Part shown: one piece after another, positions 25,885 through 35,637 of the stretch
Numbering within the stretch: position 1 is the first letter of the stretch
Layout of the letters: each line of letters starts with the position of its first letter
Notes under the pieces: model-generated
The model's database searches: none
What the model saw: the letters and a program-made list of their open reading frames with translations, nothing else
What the model was told of the DNA's origin: nothing
Program-made: the position numbers and the translations under genes
Assembly: GCF_900155865.1 (NCBI RefSeq)
Contig: NZ_LT707006.1
Location: 4,194,577 to 4,258,576, forward strand
Reading direction: 5' to 3'
DNA length: 64,000 nucleotides
Source of the DNA: Bacteroides bouchesdurhonensis
Lineage (GTDB): Bacteria; Bacteroidota; Bacteroidia; Bacteroidales; Bacteroidaceae

Positions 25885-27012
25885 TTATAAATAAGCAATA
25901 CCTTCAATTTCTACCAGTAGCTCTTCTCTGCATACATCGGCATAAAGATAGGCAATAGGAACATCCGGACAAAGTTTATCCAAATCTTTTTTCACTACAT
26001 GCACATCCGTTTCATTCTTCAGATACACACGAAGAAGCTCCAATTTGCCGGAATGCTTGGGAAGATTCTTCTTTCCTTCTTCCAAACCAATCAAATGCTG
26101 GATGTTTTCTAGTGTAATCTCTGTTTGTAAAAGCACATTCCGATCCATGATACTCTCTTCGCCACGAATAGCAGCTGTGCCTGAGATATAAATCATTTCC
26201 AAACTTTGATCGGTGAGTAACTTTCCCCTTTCAAATTTAGGAGTTTCTTTCTCTGAATCAGTACGATGGCTTATCAGTACGTTGTCTGAGTAGTCATGGG
26301 CTGCTCTCTGCCAATCATTGTCCAAAGGCACAATGTCAATATTTCCTTTAACAGCGTTGAAGTCTATCTGTACACCACCATATTGTGTTCCGATTCCCGT
26401 AGCTGCCGGATAGCCATATAGCCATTCCGAAGAAGCATAGTACCTGGAACGCACGTCATTAAAATCTTGGTAACACTGATTTCCATGAATCATATCTGTA
26501 ATACGTTCCAGATAGTTCCACTGACGGACAATATCTCCGAAATTCATCTCTTCCTCCTTAAGAATCTCTTCTGCTTTGCAAAATGCCTGCTCTGATTGTT
26601 CACAAATCGGCAGGTCCAACTCATCCGCACAAAGCCCTCCTGCTACAATTTCTAAATAACCAGCCGCTTTTATACGGAGGTAACGCCCCCATGCGGTTTC
26701 CTGTTCTTCTATCACTACCGCCTCATCAGCAGTTTTCTCCAACGAATGTACTTCCAGAACCAACTCTCCCGCCAAAGGTTTCTGCGCAACGAGCGAAACC
26801 AGTGGACGGGGAGCAATAAAATGCTTGTCCACCCATTGTTCAAGAAAATTCCGTTGAAGTCGATATTCCTGATTATCCGAACAGAGCGTAAAGAAGATAA
26901 GACGAATTACATTGTCCCGGCGAACGGCAGATTCCAGTAGTTCCTCCGCCATCCGCTGCCAGGATTTATTTTCCGCAGTATATAGCTCACATTTTATTCG
27001 ATGATACACCAT
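25885..27012 (-). CDS. chorismatase/Rid (YjgF)-like protein
   Basis: 375 aa, no signal peptide. The middle carries R-YYASSEWLYGYPAATGIGT then YGGVQIDFNAVKG, resembling the PA-TGIG region of the chorismatase family (FkbO/Hyg5/XanB2). The C-terminus (MIYISGTAAIRGEESIMD, ENIQHLIGLEEG) is YjgF/Rid-like, the fold those enzymes share. Family members hydrolyse or rearrange chorismate to dihydroxycyclohexadiene or hydroxybenzoate acids. In a cytochrome-rich operon an aromatic precursor for a redox carrier is conceivable, but that is inference; it could equally be a divergent Rid deaminase. It ends 10 bp before ccsA. Confidence 0.65.
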   Translation of the reverse strand: MVYHRIKCELYTAENKSWQRMAEELLESAVRRDNVIRLIFFTLCSDNQEYRLQRNFLEQWVDKHFIAPRPLVSLVAQKPLAGELVLEVHSLEKTADEAVVIEEQETAWGRYLRIKAAGYLEIVAGGLCADELDLPICEQSEQAFCKAEEILKEEEMNFGDIVRQWNYLERITDMIHGNQCYQDFNDVRSRYYASSEWLYGYPAATGIGTQYGGVQIDFNAVKGNIDIVPLDNDWQRAAHDYSDNVLISHRTDSEKETPKFERGKLLTDQSLEMIYISGTAAIRGEESIMDRNVLLQTEITLENIQHLIGLEEGKKNLPKHSGKLELLRVYLKNETDVHVVKKDLDKLCPDVPIAYLYADVCREELLVEIEGIAYL

Positions 27013-27027
27013 TATGACATACAGAAA

Positions 27028-27912
27028 TTAATGATAAGTTGCCACACCTTCCGGTTTATCAACACTATATACAGAAGACATCGTCTGCAATCCCGGATGA
27101 TTTTCCAATGAGTAAAGTACGTTCTTCTGGCGATCTACCAACAACATATGTACTTTATCTTTCGGATTTACGTGTCCGGTCCAATTAGTTATCAAGAAAC
27201 GTCCGTCAGAGAAGTATTGGAAACCTCCCAAGAATTTAAGTGGTTTACCGGGAATATCTGCATTGGATATTTCCCAAATTGTTTTTCCTTGGGGAGTTAC
27301 TTCAATCAGACGGGGATTCTGGTCTTTGTCCGCTACAGCAATCAACGTATTTCCATTAGGAAGGCGGGTCAATGAATGAGGACCACCGGGGACTGACAGT
27401 TCCCATACGACTTTGCCATTCGCATCATATTCCTTCACGCATTGATCTCCATAATGTGCCACCAAGAAATGACCATTATCCAAGCGGCGAGCATTACGCA
27501 TAAATGCAAATCCTCCATCCTTCACTCCTTTTGGCAAGATGCAAACCTCTTTTACAATTTTCCCTTTCGGAGAAATTTCCAACATCCGTCCTGTGGCACA
27601 CTCACCTACGAATGTATTACCGTTCTTCAAACGTTGGCAAGCAAAAACCGGGCTTTGTGACTGATAATGAAATACTGTATCATTCTGACGAGTCATTTCA
27701 AGCACTCCATGTCCGGTAGTAAAAAGAATATTACCATTAGGCAAGACCCATAAATCATTGGTATCCGGAGCTTTGTGCTGCCAGACAATCTGTTCGTTCT
27801 CCATCACAAATACGATGCCTTGTGAATAATCAGCTCCAACAAATGTCTTTGTCTGCGCGATCATCGATACCGAGAAAAAAAATAAAACAAATGCAATAGT
27901 ATATCGAATCAT
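27028..27912 (-). CDS. exported beta-propeller protein (NHL/PQQ-like)
   Basis: 294 aa with an N-terminal signal peptide (FVLFFFSVSMIAQ). Six or so repeats follow, such as DLWVLPNGNILFTT, NARRLDNGHFLVAHYG and SLTRLPNGNTLIAVAD, each ending near a WE-S or similar strand. This is a propeller of the arylsulfotransferase/NHL-like kind. No CXXCH is present. It is placed between a chorismatase-like gene and a dihaem propeller gene with 15-17 bp gaps. It may be a periplasmic partner or sugar-binding or lactonase-like enzyme; no catalytic residues could be assigned. Confidence 0.72.
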   Translation of the reverse strand: MIRYTIAFVLFFFSVSMIAQTKTFVGADYSQGIVFVMENEQIVWQHKAPDTNDLWVLPNGNILFTTGHGVLEMTRQNDTVFHYQSQSPVFACQRLKNGNTFVGECATGRMLEISPKGKIVKEVCILPKGVKDGGFAFMRNARRLDNGHFLVAHYGDQCVKEYDANGKVVWELSVPGGPHSLTRLPNGNTLIAVADKDQNPRLIEVTPQGKTIWEISNADIPGKPLKFLGGFQYFSDGRFLITNWTGHVNPKDKVHMLLVDRQKNVLYSLENHPGLQTMSSVYSVDKPEGVATYH

Positions 27913-27929
27913 AATTAGTTTGTTCTATA

Positions 27930-29732
27930 TTATAGTGATAATATGTATTCTTCCAACTCCTCCAATTCCTGATCAGTTACAGGTTTCTTCGGACCATGGA
28001 CCTTCAACATATCTTTCATTGAATAACACCGGCCATCATAAAGATAAGGAGCTGTACGCCAGCACTCATTCAAGGCTGGAACGTCCATTTTCAATCCTTT
28101 ATCCGGTCCGGTAGTCCATCCCACCTGATACTGTTTCATATCTGTATAGTACTCTCCGGAATGACAACTAGCACAGTTCTCTTCAAAGATTTTCTTTCCT
28201 TTCTTCGCTTTCTTAGAAAGCTTGCCGTTTTGCAGATAAGGACTTGGCAGTGGTTTCAATGACTTGAGATATTCATCGATTGCCTCATAAACTTCCTCCT
28301 CTCCCTCACCAAACAAAATATACTTTACGCCCGAGCGTACAGCTGTTTCAGCATCTTTGCGGATGCCCGTCACCATACAAGGAGGTGTCTGATGAGAAAG
28401 TAACAATGTTTTTGTATTCTTCGGATTACCCATACCATCGTTCAGCAAATCCCAGTTGAGGCCGTCCATACGTGCATCATTCGGATGACAGGTCGCGCAG
28501 CTTTGCCAATTTTGGAAACAAAGTGTGGCATCATGAAAATACATATCACCTTTACCTACTTTAGTAAATGCCAACGGAGCACCCAAAACTGCCGTTCTCA
28601 CATTCTTGCCATTCAAGTCCATAGCAACCAATTCCGAAGTATAATAATTGGCTGTATAGATGTTGTTATCAGTAGCCACCACTGAACGAGGACCTTTTCC
28701 TTTAGTCGAAATAAAGTCACGAATACCATATAAGAATCCGGCATCATTCGGAATGTTGCCCCATGACTTCATGGAAGGAGTCACCATCTCTCCCTGTTTC
28801 GCTTTTGCAAGACGTTCGTGCAAAGCAATCCGGTCGATTCGAACTAATTCCTGACTACCGGAGGCTGCAACAATAATTTGTTTATCGTCTGGAGTAACAA
28901 TCACTGCCCATGGGTTGGCCGCTCCTTTTTGAGGAGTATCCAACAATACAGAAGTTAATAGTTTCTTCGCTTTCAGATCAATAATGGATAAGGTATTTGT
29001 AGCCATCCAGCCTCTATCCAATTGATTGGTAGGCAACTGGTAACGAGCAATCAGATGAGTAACATACGCATACTGACGATTTTTATCCACTGCTATAGAC
29101 TTGACGTCCGTTGAACCGTTGGGTAGCATGATACGACTCTCTACCTTCTTTGAAAGTACATCTACGATATCCAATTGCACAGCAATGGGATAAGCAGTAG
29201 AAGCCATTTCCGGTAGATTGTTTCCTATCAACAAACAAGAATCTCCGGCAAAAGAAGCCATTGCTACCGGTTCGCGACCAATAGCAATTTTATTTATTAC
29301 TTTACGGTTAGACGGGTTTATTTCCCAAAGTTCATTGTTAAACCGCTGAGTCACCCAAAGTGATTTCGATAATGGATTATATAATATATCCGATGGAGTT
29401 GCTCCACTCCCTTGCTTTGAAAGTATAGATAGTTTTTTTCCATCCAATTCGTACATCATGCCGGAATTGCCATCACAAACCACCCATAGCTTTCCGGATG
29501 GATCTTGTGTCATTGCATTCACCGGAGAAGAGAAAGTAACTCTCTGTTCGATGTCCTGCCCGTCGGACGACATTTTTAACAGTTCACTTCCCGCTCTATT
29601 CGTCACGAATAAGGATTTTCCATTATCAGCCAGAAACAGGTGATCCGGTGAAATAGTACCAGTGGTTTCTATACCACTTGTGCAAAGAAGTATAGAAGCT
29701 ACGATACTAACAGGTATCAAAATCTTTTTCAT
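27930..29732 (-). CDS. exported dihaem c-type beta-propeller protein, peroxidase-like C-terminus
   Basis: 600 aa. After a signal sequence (ILIPVSIVASILLC), residues about 27-400 are YVTN-type propeller repeats (SVLLDTPQKG-NPWAVIVTPDD, GREPVAMASF). The C-terminal 200 residues hold two haem c sites, CATCH (412-416) and CASCH (520-524). They resemble the MauG/cytochrome c peroxidase class (SCATCHPNDARMDG; GKKIFEENCASCHSGEYY; PALNECWRTAPYLYDGR). The protein should act in the periplasm and need haem attachment. The ATG overlaps the upstream stop by 4 bp. Substrate unknown; a tryptophylquinone-forming or peroxidase role is possible. Confidence 0.85.
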   Translation of the reverse strand: MKKILIPVSIVASILLCTSGIETTGTISPDHLFLADNGKSLFVTNRAGSELLKMSSDGQDIEQRVTFSSPVNAMTQDPSGKLWVVCDGNSGMMYELDGKKLSILSKQGSGATPSDILYNPLSKSLWVTQRFNNELWEINPSNRKVINKIAIGREPVAMASFAGDSCLLIGNNLPEMASTAYPIAVQLDIVDVLSKKVESRIMLPNGSTDVKSIAVDKNRQYAYVTHLIARYQLPTNQLDRGWMATNTLSIIDLKAKKLLTSVLLDTPQKGAANPWAVIVTPDDKQIIVAASGSQELVRIDRIALHERLAKAKQGEMVTPSMKSWGNIPNDAGFLYGIRDFISTKGKGPRSVVATDNNIYTANYYTSELVAMDLNGKNVRTAVLGAPLAFTKVGKGDMYFHDATLCFQNWQSCATCHPNDARMDGLNWDLLNDGMGNPKNTKTLLLSHQTPPCMVTGIRKDAETAVRSGVKYILFGEGEEEVYEAIDEYLKSLKPLPSPYLQNGKLSKKAKKGKKIFEENCASCHSGEYYTDMKQYQVGWTTGPDKGLKMDVPALNECWRTAPYLYDGRCYSMKDMLKVHGPKKPVTDQELEELEEYILSL

Positions 29733-32239
29733 TTTTTCAGTTCTTTAGTTTGAAGAGATTGAATGTATTGACGGATATTCTCTTGGTCTTCCGCACGAGC
29801 AGCTTCCCGTTTCTTATCATAACGATCATAAAACTCGCGATCTTTATCCGACCAATTGTTCGCTTCACGGTAATCTCCGATCTGAGGAACAAGCAAGTCA
29901 ATCCAAAGAGAAACCTTACGTATTTCCTGCGGAGTCAGTTTCGTTCCACCATGCCCGTTTTCCAGACGCTTAATCAGATTACTCTTATTAGATCCCGCAA
30001 AATAAGGCGGTAACAAGGTAGGCTCGGACAAAGAACTGATCCAGTTCACTTCCGGATGATGTGGATCACCTCTCCAAGCCCGGTCGTCTCCATCAGGGCG
30101 AGCATGAGTCAGACTTAAATAAGAATCTGTATATTTTCTCTTACTCTGGTGATCTACCACTTTCAACTCTCCTTTCAAACTCATAGGTTGTTTTACTCCG
30201 TCATGGCAAGAGATACAATGTTTGTCCCAGATTGGTTGAATCTCTTTCAGATAGCTGAAGTTACGTTCTCCCATTTCATCTTCCGGTTCCAATGCCTTGA
30301 TGCCTTTATTCATAGCCATGGATACAGCATGTCCAGACACAGGTACAGTATTCTTATGTTCGTGACATCCGACACAACTCTGCACTTCATTGGGTTGGAG
30401 GGTAGACCAGCTACGCATAGTCTGTACTACACGCCCGTTCGCATCCAAAGCCTGAAAATACAAAGGTCTGCGTGCAGGAACTTTAAAGAATGCGGAACCA
30501 TCGGGATATACTTCCGTCACACCCAACACTCTCTTCACATCCCAAGCCGCATTTCCTACTCCGGTAGGTGTACTGGCTAAAGCTCCTCCCCCTTTATCCT
30601 GACCATTCACTTCGCCTACACCCGCTGCACGAAATTGAATCTCTACAACACGCAACTGCTTAATAGTTCCGGGTTCTACACCTTTCAAGCCATTACCTTC
30701 ATAGATATTCTGCATGTAATATACCCCGTCCTTCTTCGTATAGTCTACTGTAGATGAACGACGGAAAGGACGTTCACGAGGAGCAACCAATATCGGTTGA
30801 TTGCAAGAAATTTCAGGATCGGAAACTAGTAATTCCCGCTCTCCATCAACATTCATCCAATAAATACCAAACATCATCGGATGTCCGACATAATATCCCA
30901 GCGGAGTATAAGAAATCAGAAATTCTGTTTCGTTCAATGGGAACGGATGTTGGAACTGATCGGTAAATTGTCCGTAACTGTCAATACGTTCAGCTTCCGG
31001 TTTACGAACGGGAGCGACAAACATCACACCTTCATTCTCATCACGACCAGCTTCGGGGTCAATAATACCCAACTTGCCATGTTGCGGGTTGTGATGTCCC
31101 ATAAAAGTAGCCATTACCTTACGAGTACCGGGTATTTGGCGAGTATGTGCCACCGTTGTCGGGAACCAACTGTTTACTCCATAATATTCTGCCTGTCCGG
31201 TTCCATCAGGATTCATTTGGAATAATGGTTGTGTCCAAACCTGCCCACGGTCATTATAATCCCATCGGGTATAAACCACACGACCGTCATCAAGTAATGT
31301 AGGAGTTACCGTATGCACCTGGTCAAAACCTATCTGACGCATATAACGTCCCTCCCGGTCACAAAGATACAGATTGCTGACTTCGGTAAACCAACAGTCT
31401 ACAGCACTTCCGCTACGAGTAGAATTAAACATTATATTTTCATCCGGCAAATAAATTCCTTCAATATCAGCGTGTCCTTTCCCTGAAGTTATTTGCTTCA
31501 CTTCACGTGTCTTCAAATCCATTTCATACAAATGAAAATCATCTTCTTTTGCAGACTTCTTCCAAGCAAAAAGCAAGTGCTGACCATCAAAATGAAGATT
31601 CGGATCACGATAGACTCCATCTTCATCTGACAATAAATTCTCCTCTTTTGCCCAAATGCCACTCATTTTAATCTTTGACAATGAACCACCTGCAATGTAA
31701 TTACATTCGGCACGTGCATCCGACAATCCTTCGGTATATGCAAAGAACGAAGGTCTCAACGTTCTAAATTTCGTAAAGATAATCTCTGGCTGATCGGCAG
31801 TGAAAGAAGCCAAACGCTTTGCACGTCTCTTTTCACAAGCTTTCAAATAAGATTGAAATGCTGTTTCAATGCTTTCCTGAGTCTCAGCCACGTTAGTCGC
31901 AAGATTTAGTACGTCCAACCGACGAGACAGTTGCTGGCTGAAAGAACCCTTAAACCAATTTACATTTCTTCCGTCCTGTAACCACCAGTCATAATATACC
32001 GGATAATTTTTCATCAATATTCGATGAGCTTCCTTTATCTTATTCTCAAGTTCTTCTTTATGATCCTCTTTTTGCTTTATCACCTGAACCTCTGCAAATT
32101 GCTTCTGCATCTCAGTGATAAAACTTTTCGCGTCCATAGGTTGAAAAGAGGTATCTTTGGTTTGCCAGGCAACGATGGTGAACAGCACCCAACATGCTGC
32201 TCCCCATTTCAATAACCTTATTATTTTTGATTTTATCAT
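29729..32239 (-). CDS. exported dihaem c-type protein with WD40-like propeller, HZS-alpha-like
   Basis: 836 aa. An N-terminal hydrophobic segment (WGAACWVLFTIVAW) serves as signal or anchor, then a helical region to about residue 150. A TolB/WD40-like propeller covers about residues 170-500. The C-terminal region has PDGSAFFKVPARRPLYFQAL and two haem c sites, CVGCH (622-626) and CISCH (675-679). The architecture recalls the hydrazine-synthase-alpha-like proteins of Planctomycetes and other haem-propeller enzymes. Nothing indicates hydrazine chemistry here. It is coupled to the next dihaem gene by a 4-bp overlap, suggesting a complex. Confidence 0.82.
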   Translation of the reverse strand: MIKSKIIRLLKWGAACWVLFTIVAWQTKDTSFQPMDAKSFITEMQKQFAEVQVIKQKEDHKEELENKIKEAHRILMKNYPVYYDWWLQDGRNVNWFKGSFSQQLSRRLDVLNLATNVAETQESIETAFQSYLKACEKRRAKRLASFTADQPEIIFTKFRTLRPSFFAYTEGLSDARAECNYIAGGSLSKIKMSGIWAKEENLLSDEDGVYRDPNLHFDGQHLLFAWKKSAKEDDFHLYEMDLKTREVKQITSGKGHADIEGIYLPDENIMFNSTRSGSAVDCWFTEVSNLYLCDREGRYMRQIGFDQVHTVTPTLLDDGRVVYTRWDYNDRGQVWTQPLFQMNPDGTGQAEYYGVNSWFPTTVAHTRQIPGTRKVMATFMGHHNPQHGKLGIIDPEAGRDENEGVMFVAPVRKPEAERIDSYGQFTDQFQHPFPLNETEFLISYTPLGYYVGHPMMFGIYWMNVDGERELLVSDPEISCNQPILVAPRERPFRRSSTVDYTKKDGVYYMQNIYEGNGLKGVEPGTIKQLRVVEIQFRAAGVGEVNGQDKGGGALASTPTGVGNAAWDVKRVLGVTEVYPDGSAFFKVPARRPLYFQALDANGRVVQTMRSWSTLQPNEVQSCVGCHEHKNTVPVSGHAVSMAMNKGIKALEPEDEMGERNFSYLKEIQPIWDKHCISCHDGVKQPMSLKGELKVVDHQSKRKYTDSYLSLTHARPDGDDRAWRGDPHHPEVNWISSLSEPTLLPPYFAGSNKSNLIKRLENGHGGTKLTPQEIRKVSLWIDLLVPQIGDYREANNWSDKDREFYDRYDKKREAARAEDQENIRQYIQSLQTKELKK

Positions 32240-32271
32240 ATTAATATCTTATGTTATCTCTGAAATAGATA

Positions 32272-32988
32272 TTACATTCCTCGTTTCAACTCTTTATATG
32301 CTTCTACAATCGCAATACCACTTGAGGTTCCGATACGAGTAGCCCCCTCCTGAATCAATGCTAACGCAGTATCCAAATCACGAATACCACCGGCTGCTTT
32401 TACACCAATAGTCGGACCTACAACACGACGCATTAATGCCACATCATGTACATTCGCTCCTGCTGTTCCGAATCCGGTAGAAGTTTTCACGAAATCAACA
32501 CCCGCTTCTTTAGCAATACGGCATACGGTTTCTTTTTCTTCATCTGTCAAATAACAAGTTTCAAGAATCACTTTACAAATAACGCCGGCAGGTTTACAAA
32601 TAGAAACCATATCTTCGATTTCCTTCTTAACGATCTCAGTCTGACCTTTCTGCAAAGCTCGTACATTGATTACCGTATCTATTTCCGTAGCACCTTTAGC
32701 TATAGCATCACGAGTCTCAAATGCTTTACTCTCTACAGTATTCTGTCCCAAAGGAAAACCGATGGCTGCTCCAACGCGTACACCCGAACCTTCCAACAGT
32801 TTCACACAAGTTTCCACTTCTGCAGGATTGATAGCCACCATTGCAAATTTATACTGACGTGCTTCTGCACAAAGTTTTTCAATATTCTCTGCATTTCCAA
32901 AAGGTTTCAGGAAAGTGTGGTCGATCATTCCGGCTAACTGTTCTACTGACAAATTCGCAATTATTTCGTTTATATTTTTCTTTTCCAT
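32272..32988 (-). CDS. deoC: deoxyribose-phosphate aldolase family protein
   Basis: 238 aa, normal for class I DeoC. The Schiff-base lysine lies in VDFVKTSTGFG and the second active-site lysine in IGVKAAGGIRD. IDHTFLKPF at the N-terminus matches the usual IDHTLL block. DeoC cleaves 2-deoxyribose-5-P to acetaldehyde and glyceraldehyde-3-P. Here it lies with an FGGY kinase and a dehydrogenase instead of nucleoside genes, so it may cleave another phosphorylated sugar made by them. The family is firm and the substrate open. Confidence 0.9.
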   Translation of the reverse strand: MEKKNINEIIANLSVEQLAGMIDHTFLKPFGNAENIEKLCAEARQYKFAMVAINPAEVETCVKLLEGSGVRVGAAIGFPLGQNTVESKAFETRDAIAKGATEIDTVINVRALQKGQTEIVKKEIEDMVSICKPAGVICKVILETCYLTDEEKETVCRIAKEAGVDFVKTSTGFGTAGANVHDVALMRRVVGPTIGVKAAGGIRDLDTALALIQEGATRIGTSSGIAIVEAYKELKRGM

Positions 32989-33027
32989 TGTTTTAATTCG
33001 TTTAATGTAGTTATTCTAATTGATTAT

Positions 33028-34071
33028 TTAAAAAGTTAATACGCATTTCAAGACTTCACCGCGTTTTACGGCTGCAAAGGCTTCCTCTATTTCTTCAATC
33101 TTGAAACGATGCGTGATAAAGTCATTTGCTGAAAGTTTACCTTCTTTAATCCACTGCGCCAAAGTTGTCATAGCGGCTTTCTCTTCCGAACGAGTAGGCC
33201 ATTGGTGCATATGCAAGTCGAAGTTATAAGGTGCTTTCGATAAATCGAATGTCGGATTCTTTGTCATTACCCCATACACACACACATCACCGCCCATCTT
33301 TACCAAAGGCAATACGGAATTAACCACTACATCCAGACCTACTGCATCAATAACAGCATCATATGAGCGTCCTGCTGCTGCAATAAATTCAGGAGTACTA
33401 ATTTCAGCCGGTGTATATCCATTGTCAGCTCCCATCTTACGAGCCACTTCCAGCTTGGAAGGAAGCATATCGACAATATCAACCTGTCCCAGTCCGAACA
33501 GCTTACCCAGCTTTACAAAACTTAATCCTACCGGACCTGAACCCACTACCATGACTTTTTTGCCCGGAGCCAGATTGAAATCTTTAAACGCTCCCAAAAC
33601 TTCACGCCATGTACAAGAGATAACTGCTTCTTCCGGCTGCACATGTTCGGGAACTGAATTCTGAATTTCAAAACTGTCCCAACATCCTTGTTCAGGTGTA
33701 GCCAACCCTTCTTCTTTCAGAACTTCAAAATCGTTCACTACCACATATTCGCTGAAACCACCCCAGCCACTGTCTATACCTTGAGCACCAAAATCAGAGA
33801 TCAGTCCACCGATAGCACGATCACCCACTTTGAAGTTACGTACTTTCTCACCTACAGCTACTACGATTCCGGCATTTTCATGTCCTAAAGCCAAAGGATA
33901 AGTATCTACTCCGGGAAATTTTCCGGCAATCAATTTACTATCCGTCGCATTGCATAAAGCAACCATTTCTGTTTTCACCAAAGCCTGATAGGCATTGATT
34001 GCAGGAGTTTCCACCTGTCGTATTTCTATTTTACCGGGAGCCGGCACAATTACTGTTTTCATTGTCGTCAT
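33028..34071 (-). CDS. zinc-type medium-chain alcohol/polyol dehydrogenase
   Basis: 347 aa with the MDR layout: ALCNATDSKL near residues 38-47 and GHEN near 63-66 (catalytic zinc), then VVGSGPVGLSFVKLGK (Rossmann loop). The four-cysteine structural zinc loop is absent; that region reads DSGWGGFSEYVVV. It is thus unlike the capsule dehydrogenase in the same window. It probably oxidises a polyol or sugar before phosphorylation by the kinase 16 bp upstream in the operon. Substrate unknown. Confidence 0.85.
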   Translation of the reverse strand: MTTMKTVIVPAPGKIEIRQVETPAINAYQALVKTEMVALCNATDSKLIAGKFPGVDTYPLALGHENAGIVVAVGEKVRNFKVGDRAIGGLISDFGAQGIDSGWGGFSEYVVVNDFEVLKEEGLATPEQGCWDSFEIQNSVPEHVQPEEAVISCTWREVLGAFKDFNLAPGKKVMVVGSGPVGLSFVKLGKLFGLGQVDIVDMLPSKLEVARKMGADNGYTPAEISTPEFIAAAGRSYDAVIDAVGLDVVVNSVLPLVKMGGDVCVYGVMTKNPTFDLSKAPYNFDLHMHQWPTRSEEKAAMTTLAQWIKEGKLSANDFITHRFKIEEIEEAFAAVKRGEVLKCVLTF

Positions 34072-34087
34072 TTTCAGTTATTATCAA

Positions 34088-35605
34088 TTATAGTTTAGTT
34101 TTCGCTATCTCGCTATACATTCCACATAAAGCATGATAAGCTTTATCAAAAACAGGCATCCAAGTTTCGTACTTCTTCACATTCTCCGGAATCGGTTGAA
34201 CAGTCTGTTCGATACGGACAAAACGATCGATTACAGAAAAATCTTTAAAGACTCCCGCACCGATACCTGCCAGAATAGCTGCTCCCATTGAGGTTGCTTC
34301 TTCCAGATAGTTAGGTACCCGAATCTCGGCCTGATATATATCCGCCATCATCTGACGCCAAACAGGATTCTGAGCACATCCGCCAATAACCGTAACTTGA
34401 TCAATAGGAACATGTTTACGGAAGATATTGACGATAAATCCGAGATTGAGAGTAATACCTTCCATCACAGCACGCAACATATCTCCATGCTTATGTCCTA
34501 ATGTCAAACCAATAAATGCTCCTTTGGCGTCCACATTCCAACGAGGCGTCCGTTCACCCAGCATATAGGGTAAGAACAAAAGTTTATTGGCTCCAATCGG
34601 AGATGAAAGTATCTGCTCGTCAATCAGTTCAAATACACTGCGTCCCGATTGAGCAGCCAGTGCCCGTTCGTTTTGACAAAGTTCGTTGATCATCCAGTTG
34701 TAGGAAGACCCGGCTGCTTGCATCGTTCCCGACGGGTGTAACATACCCGGTACGACATGCGCCCAATTCATGGTACGGCGTTGTTCGTCCACAATCGGTT
34801 TTTCAACAGTAAGAGCCACCCATGAGGAAGAGCCTAAATAGTTGTACGCACTTCCCGGAGCCACACAACCAACGCCTACTCCGGCACAACTACCATCTCC
34901 ACCACCACATATGACAGGGGTTCCTACCAACAATCCGGTTTCCTTAGCCGCTTGAGCTGTAACCTCACCGATCACGTCAATAGACGAACGGACCTCCGGA
35001 AAGAGAGACAGGTCAAGTTCTGCAGCTTCTATAATTTCTTCACTCCACTGCCAGCGATTCAGATCGTATGCATTCGTACCCGAAGCATCCGAAGGATCAG
35101 TAGCGATAGTGCCACACAAACGGAAATTAATATAATCCTTTGCATTCAGGACTTTAGCAGTCTGCGCAAAAACTTCCGGTTCATTACGCTTTACCCACAT
35201 CAGTTTTTCGATTGAGTACGAAGCACTGATTCTATGCCCTGTGATTTCATAAAAATGAAGCGGATCAATCTTTTCAGAAAGCGTAGCTTCTTCTTCCTGA
35301 GAACGCTGGTCACAATAGAGCATGTGCGGACGAAGCGGTATCCCGTTTTTGTCCACGCAAAGACAGCCCATCATTTGTCCGCTAAGCGCGACTCCCGCAA
35401 TATCATTGGGAGAAACAAGTTCCAAAAGAGCTTGTGTGGTATCCACAATGGCTTTCCACCAATGGTGCGGATTTTGTTCCGCCCGATTGCCGGTAGCATA
35501 ATCCGTAGGGTAAGCAGCTGTACGCGAAGCTATCAGTAAACCCGATTCATCGAACAAAGTCGCTTTATTGCCACTAGTACCCAGGTCATGTGCTAATATA
35601 TACAT
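34088..35605 (-). CDS. FGGY-family carbohydrate kinase, xylulokinase-like
   Basis: 505 aa from MYILAHDLGTSGNKATLFDE; the frame extends 54 codons further upstream but that part overlaps the preceding gene and has no kinase homology. Hallmarks are DLGTSGNK (ATP loop), LSGQMMG, CDQRS, GGGDGSCAGVGVG (domain II, Asp catalytic region) and VTVIGGCAQNPVWRQM near the C-terminus. FGGY kinases phosphorylate xylulose, glycerol, gluconate and similar compounds. Its neighbours, a dehydrogenase, a DeoC and a small-subunit transporter pair, suggest catabolism of a polyol or deoxy-sugar. Confidence 0.88.
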   Translation of the reverse strand: MYILAHDLGTSGNKATLFDESGLLIASRTAAYPTDYATGNRAEQNPHHWWKAIVDTTQALLELVSPNDIAGVALSGQMMGCLCVDKNGIPLRPHMLYCDQRSQEEEATLSEKIDPLHFYEITGHRISASYSIEKLMWVKRNEPEVFAQTAKVLNAKDYINFRLCGTIATDPSDASGTNAYDLNRWQWSEEIIEAAELDLSLFPEVRSSIDVIGEVTAQAAKETGLLVGTPVICGGGDGSCAGVGVGCVAPGSAYNYLGSSSWVALTVEKPIVDEQRRTMNWAHVVPGMLHPSGTMQAAGSSYNWMINELCQNERALAAQSGRSVFELIDEQILSSPIGANKLLFLPYMLGERTPRWNVDAKGAFIGLTLGHKHGDMLRAVMEGITLNLGFIVNIFRKHVPIDQVTVIGGCAQNPVWRQMMADIYQAEIRVPNYLEEATSMGAAILAGIGAGVFKDFSVIDRFVRIEQTVQPIPENVKKYETWMPVFDKAYHALCGMYSEIAKTKL

Positions 35606-35637
35606 ATTTATATCTTTCTTTATTTTAGTAAATAAAA

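Noticed and set aside
27930..32239. Nitrite reductase (NrfAH) cluster
   Set aside because: Neither protein has the five-haem pattern or CXXCK site of NrfA; each has only two CXXCH motifs and a propeller.
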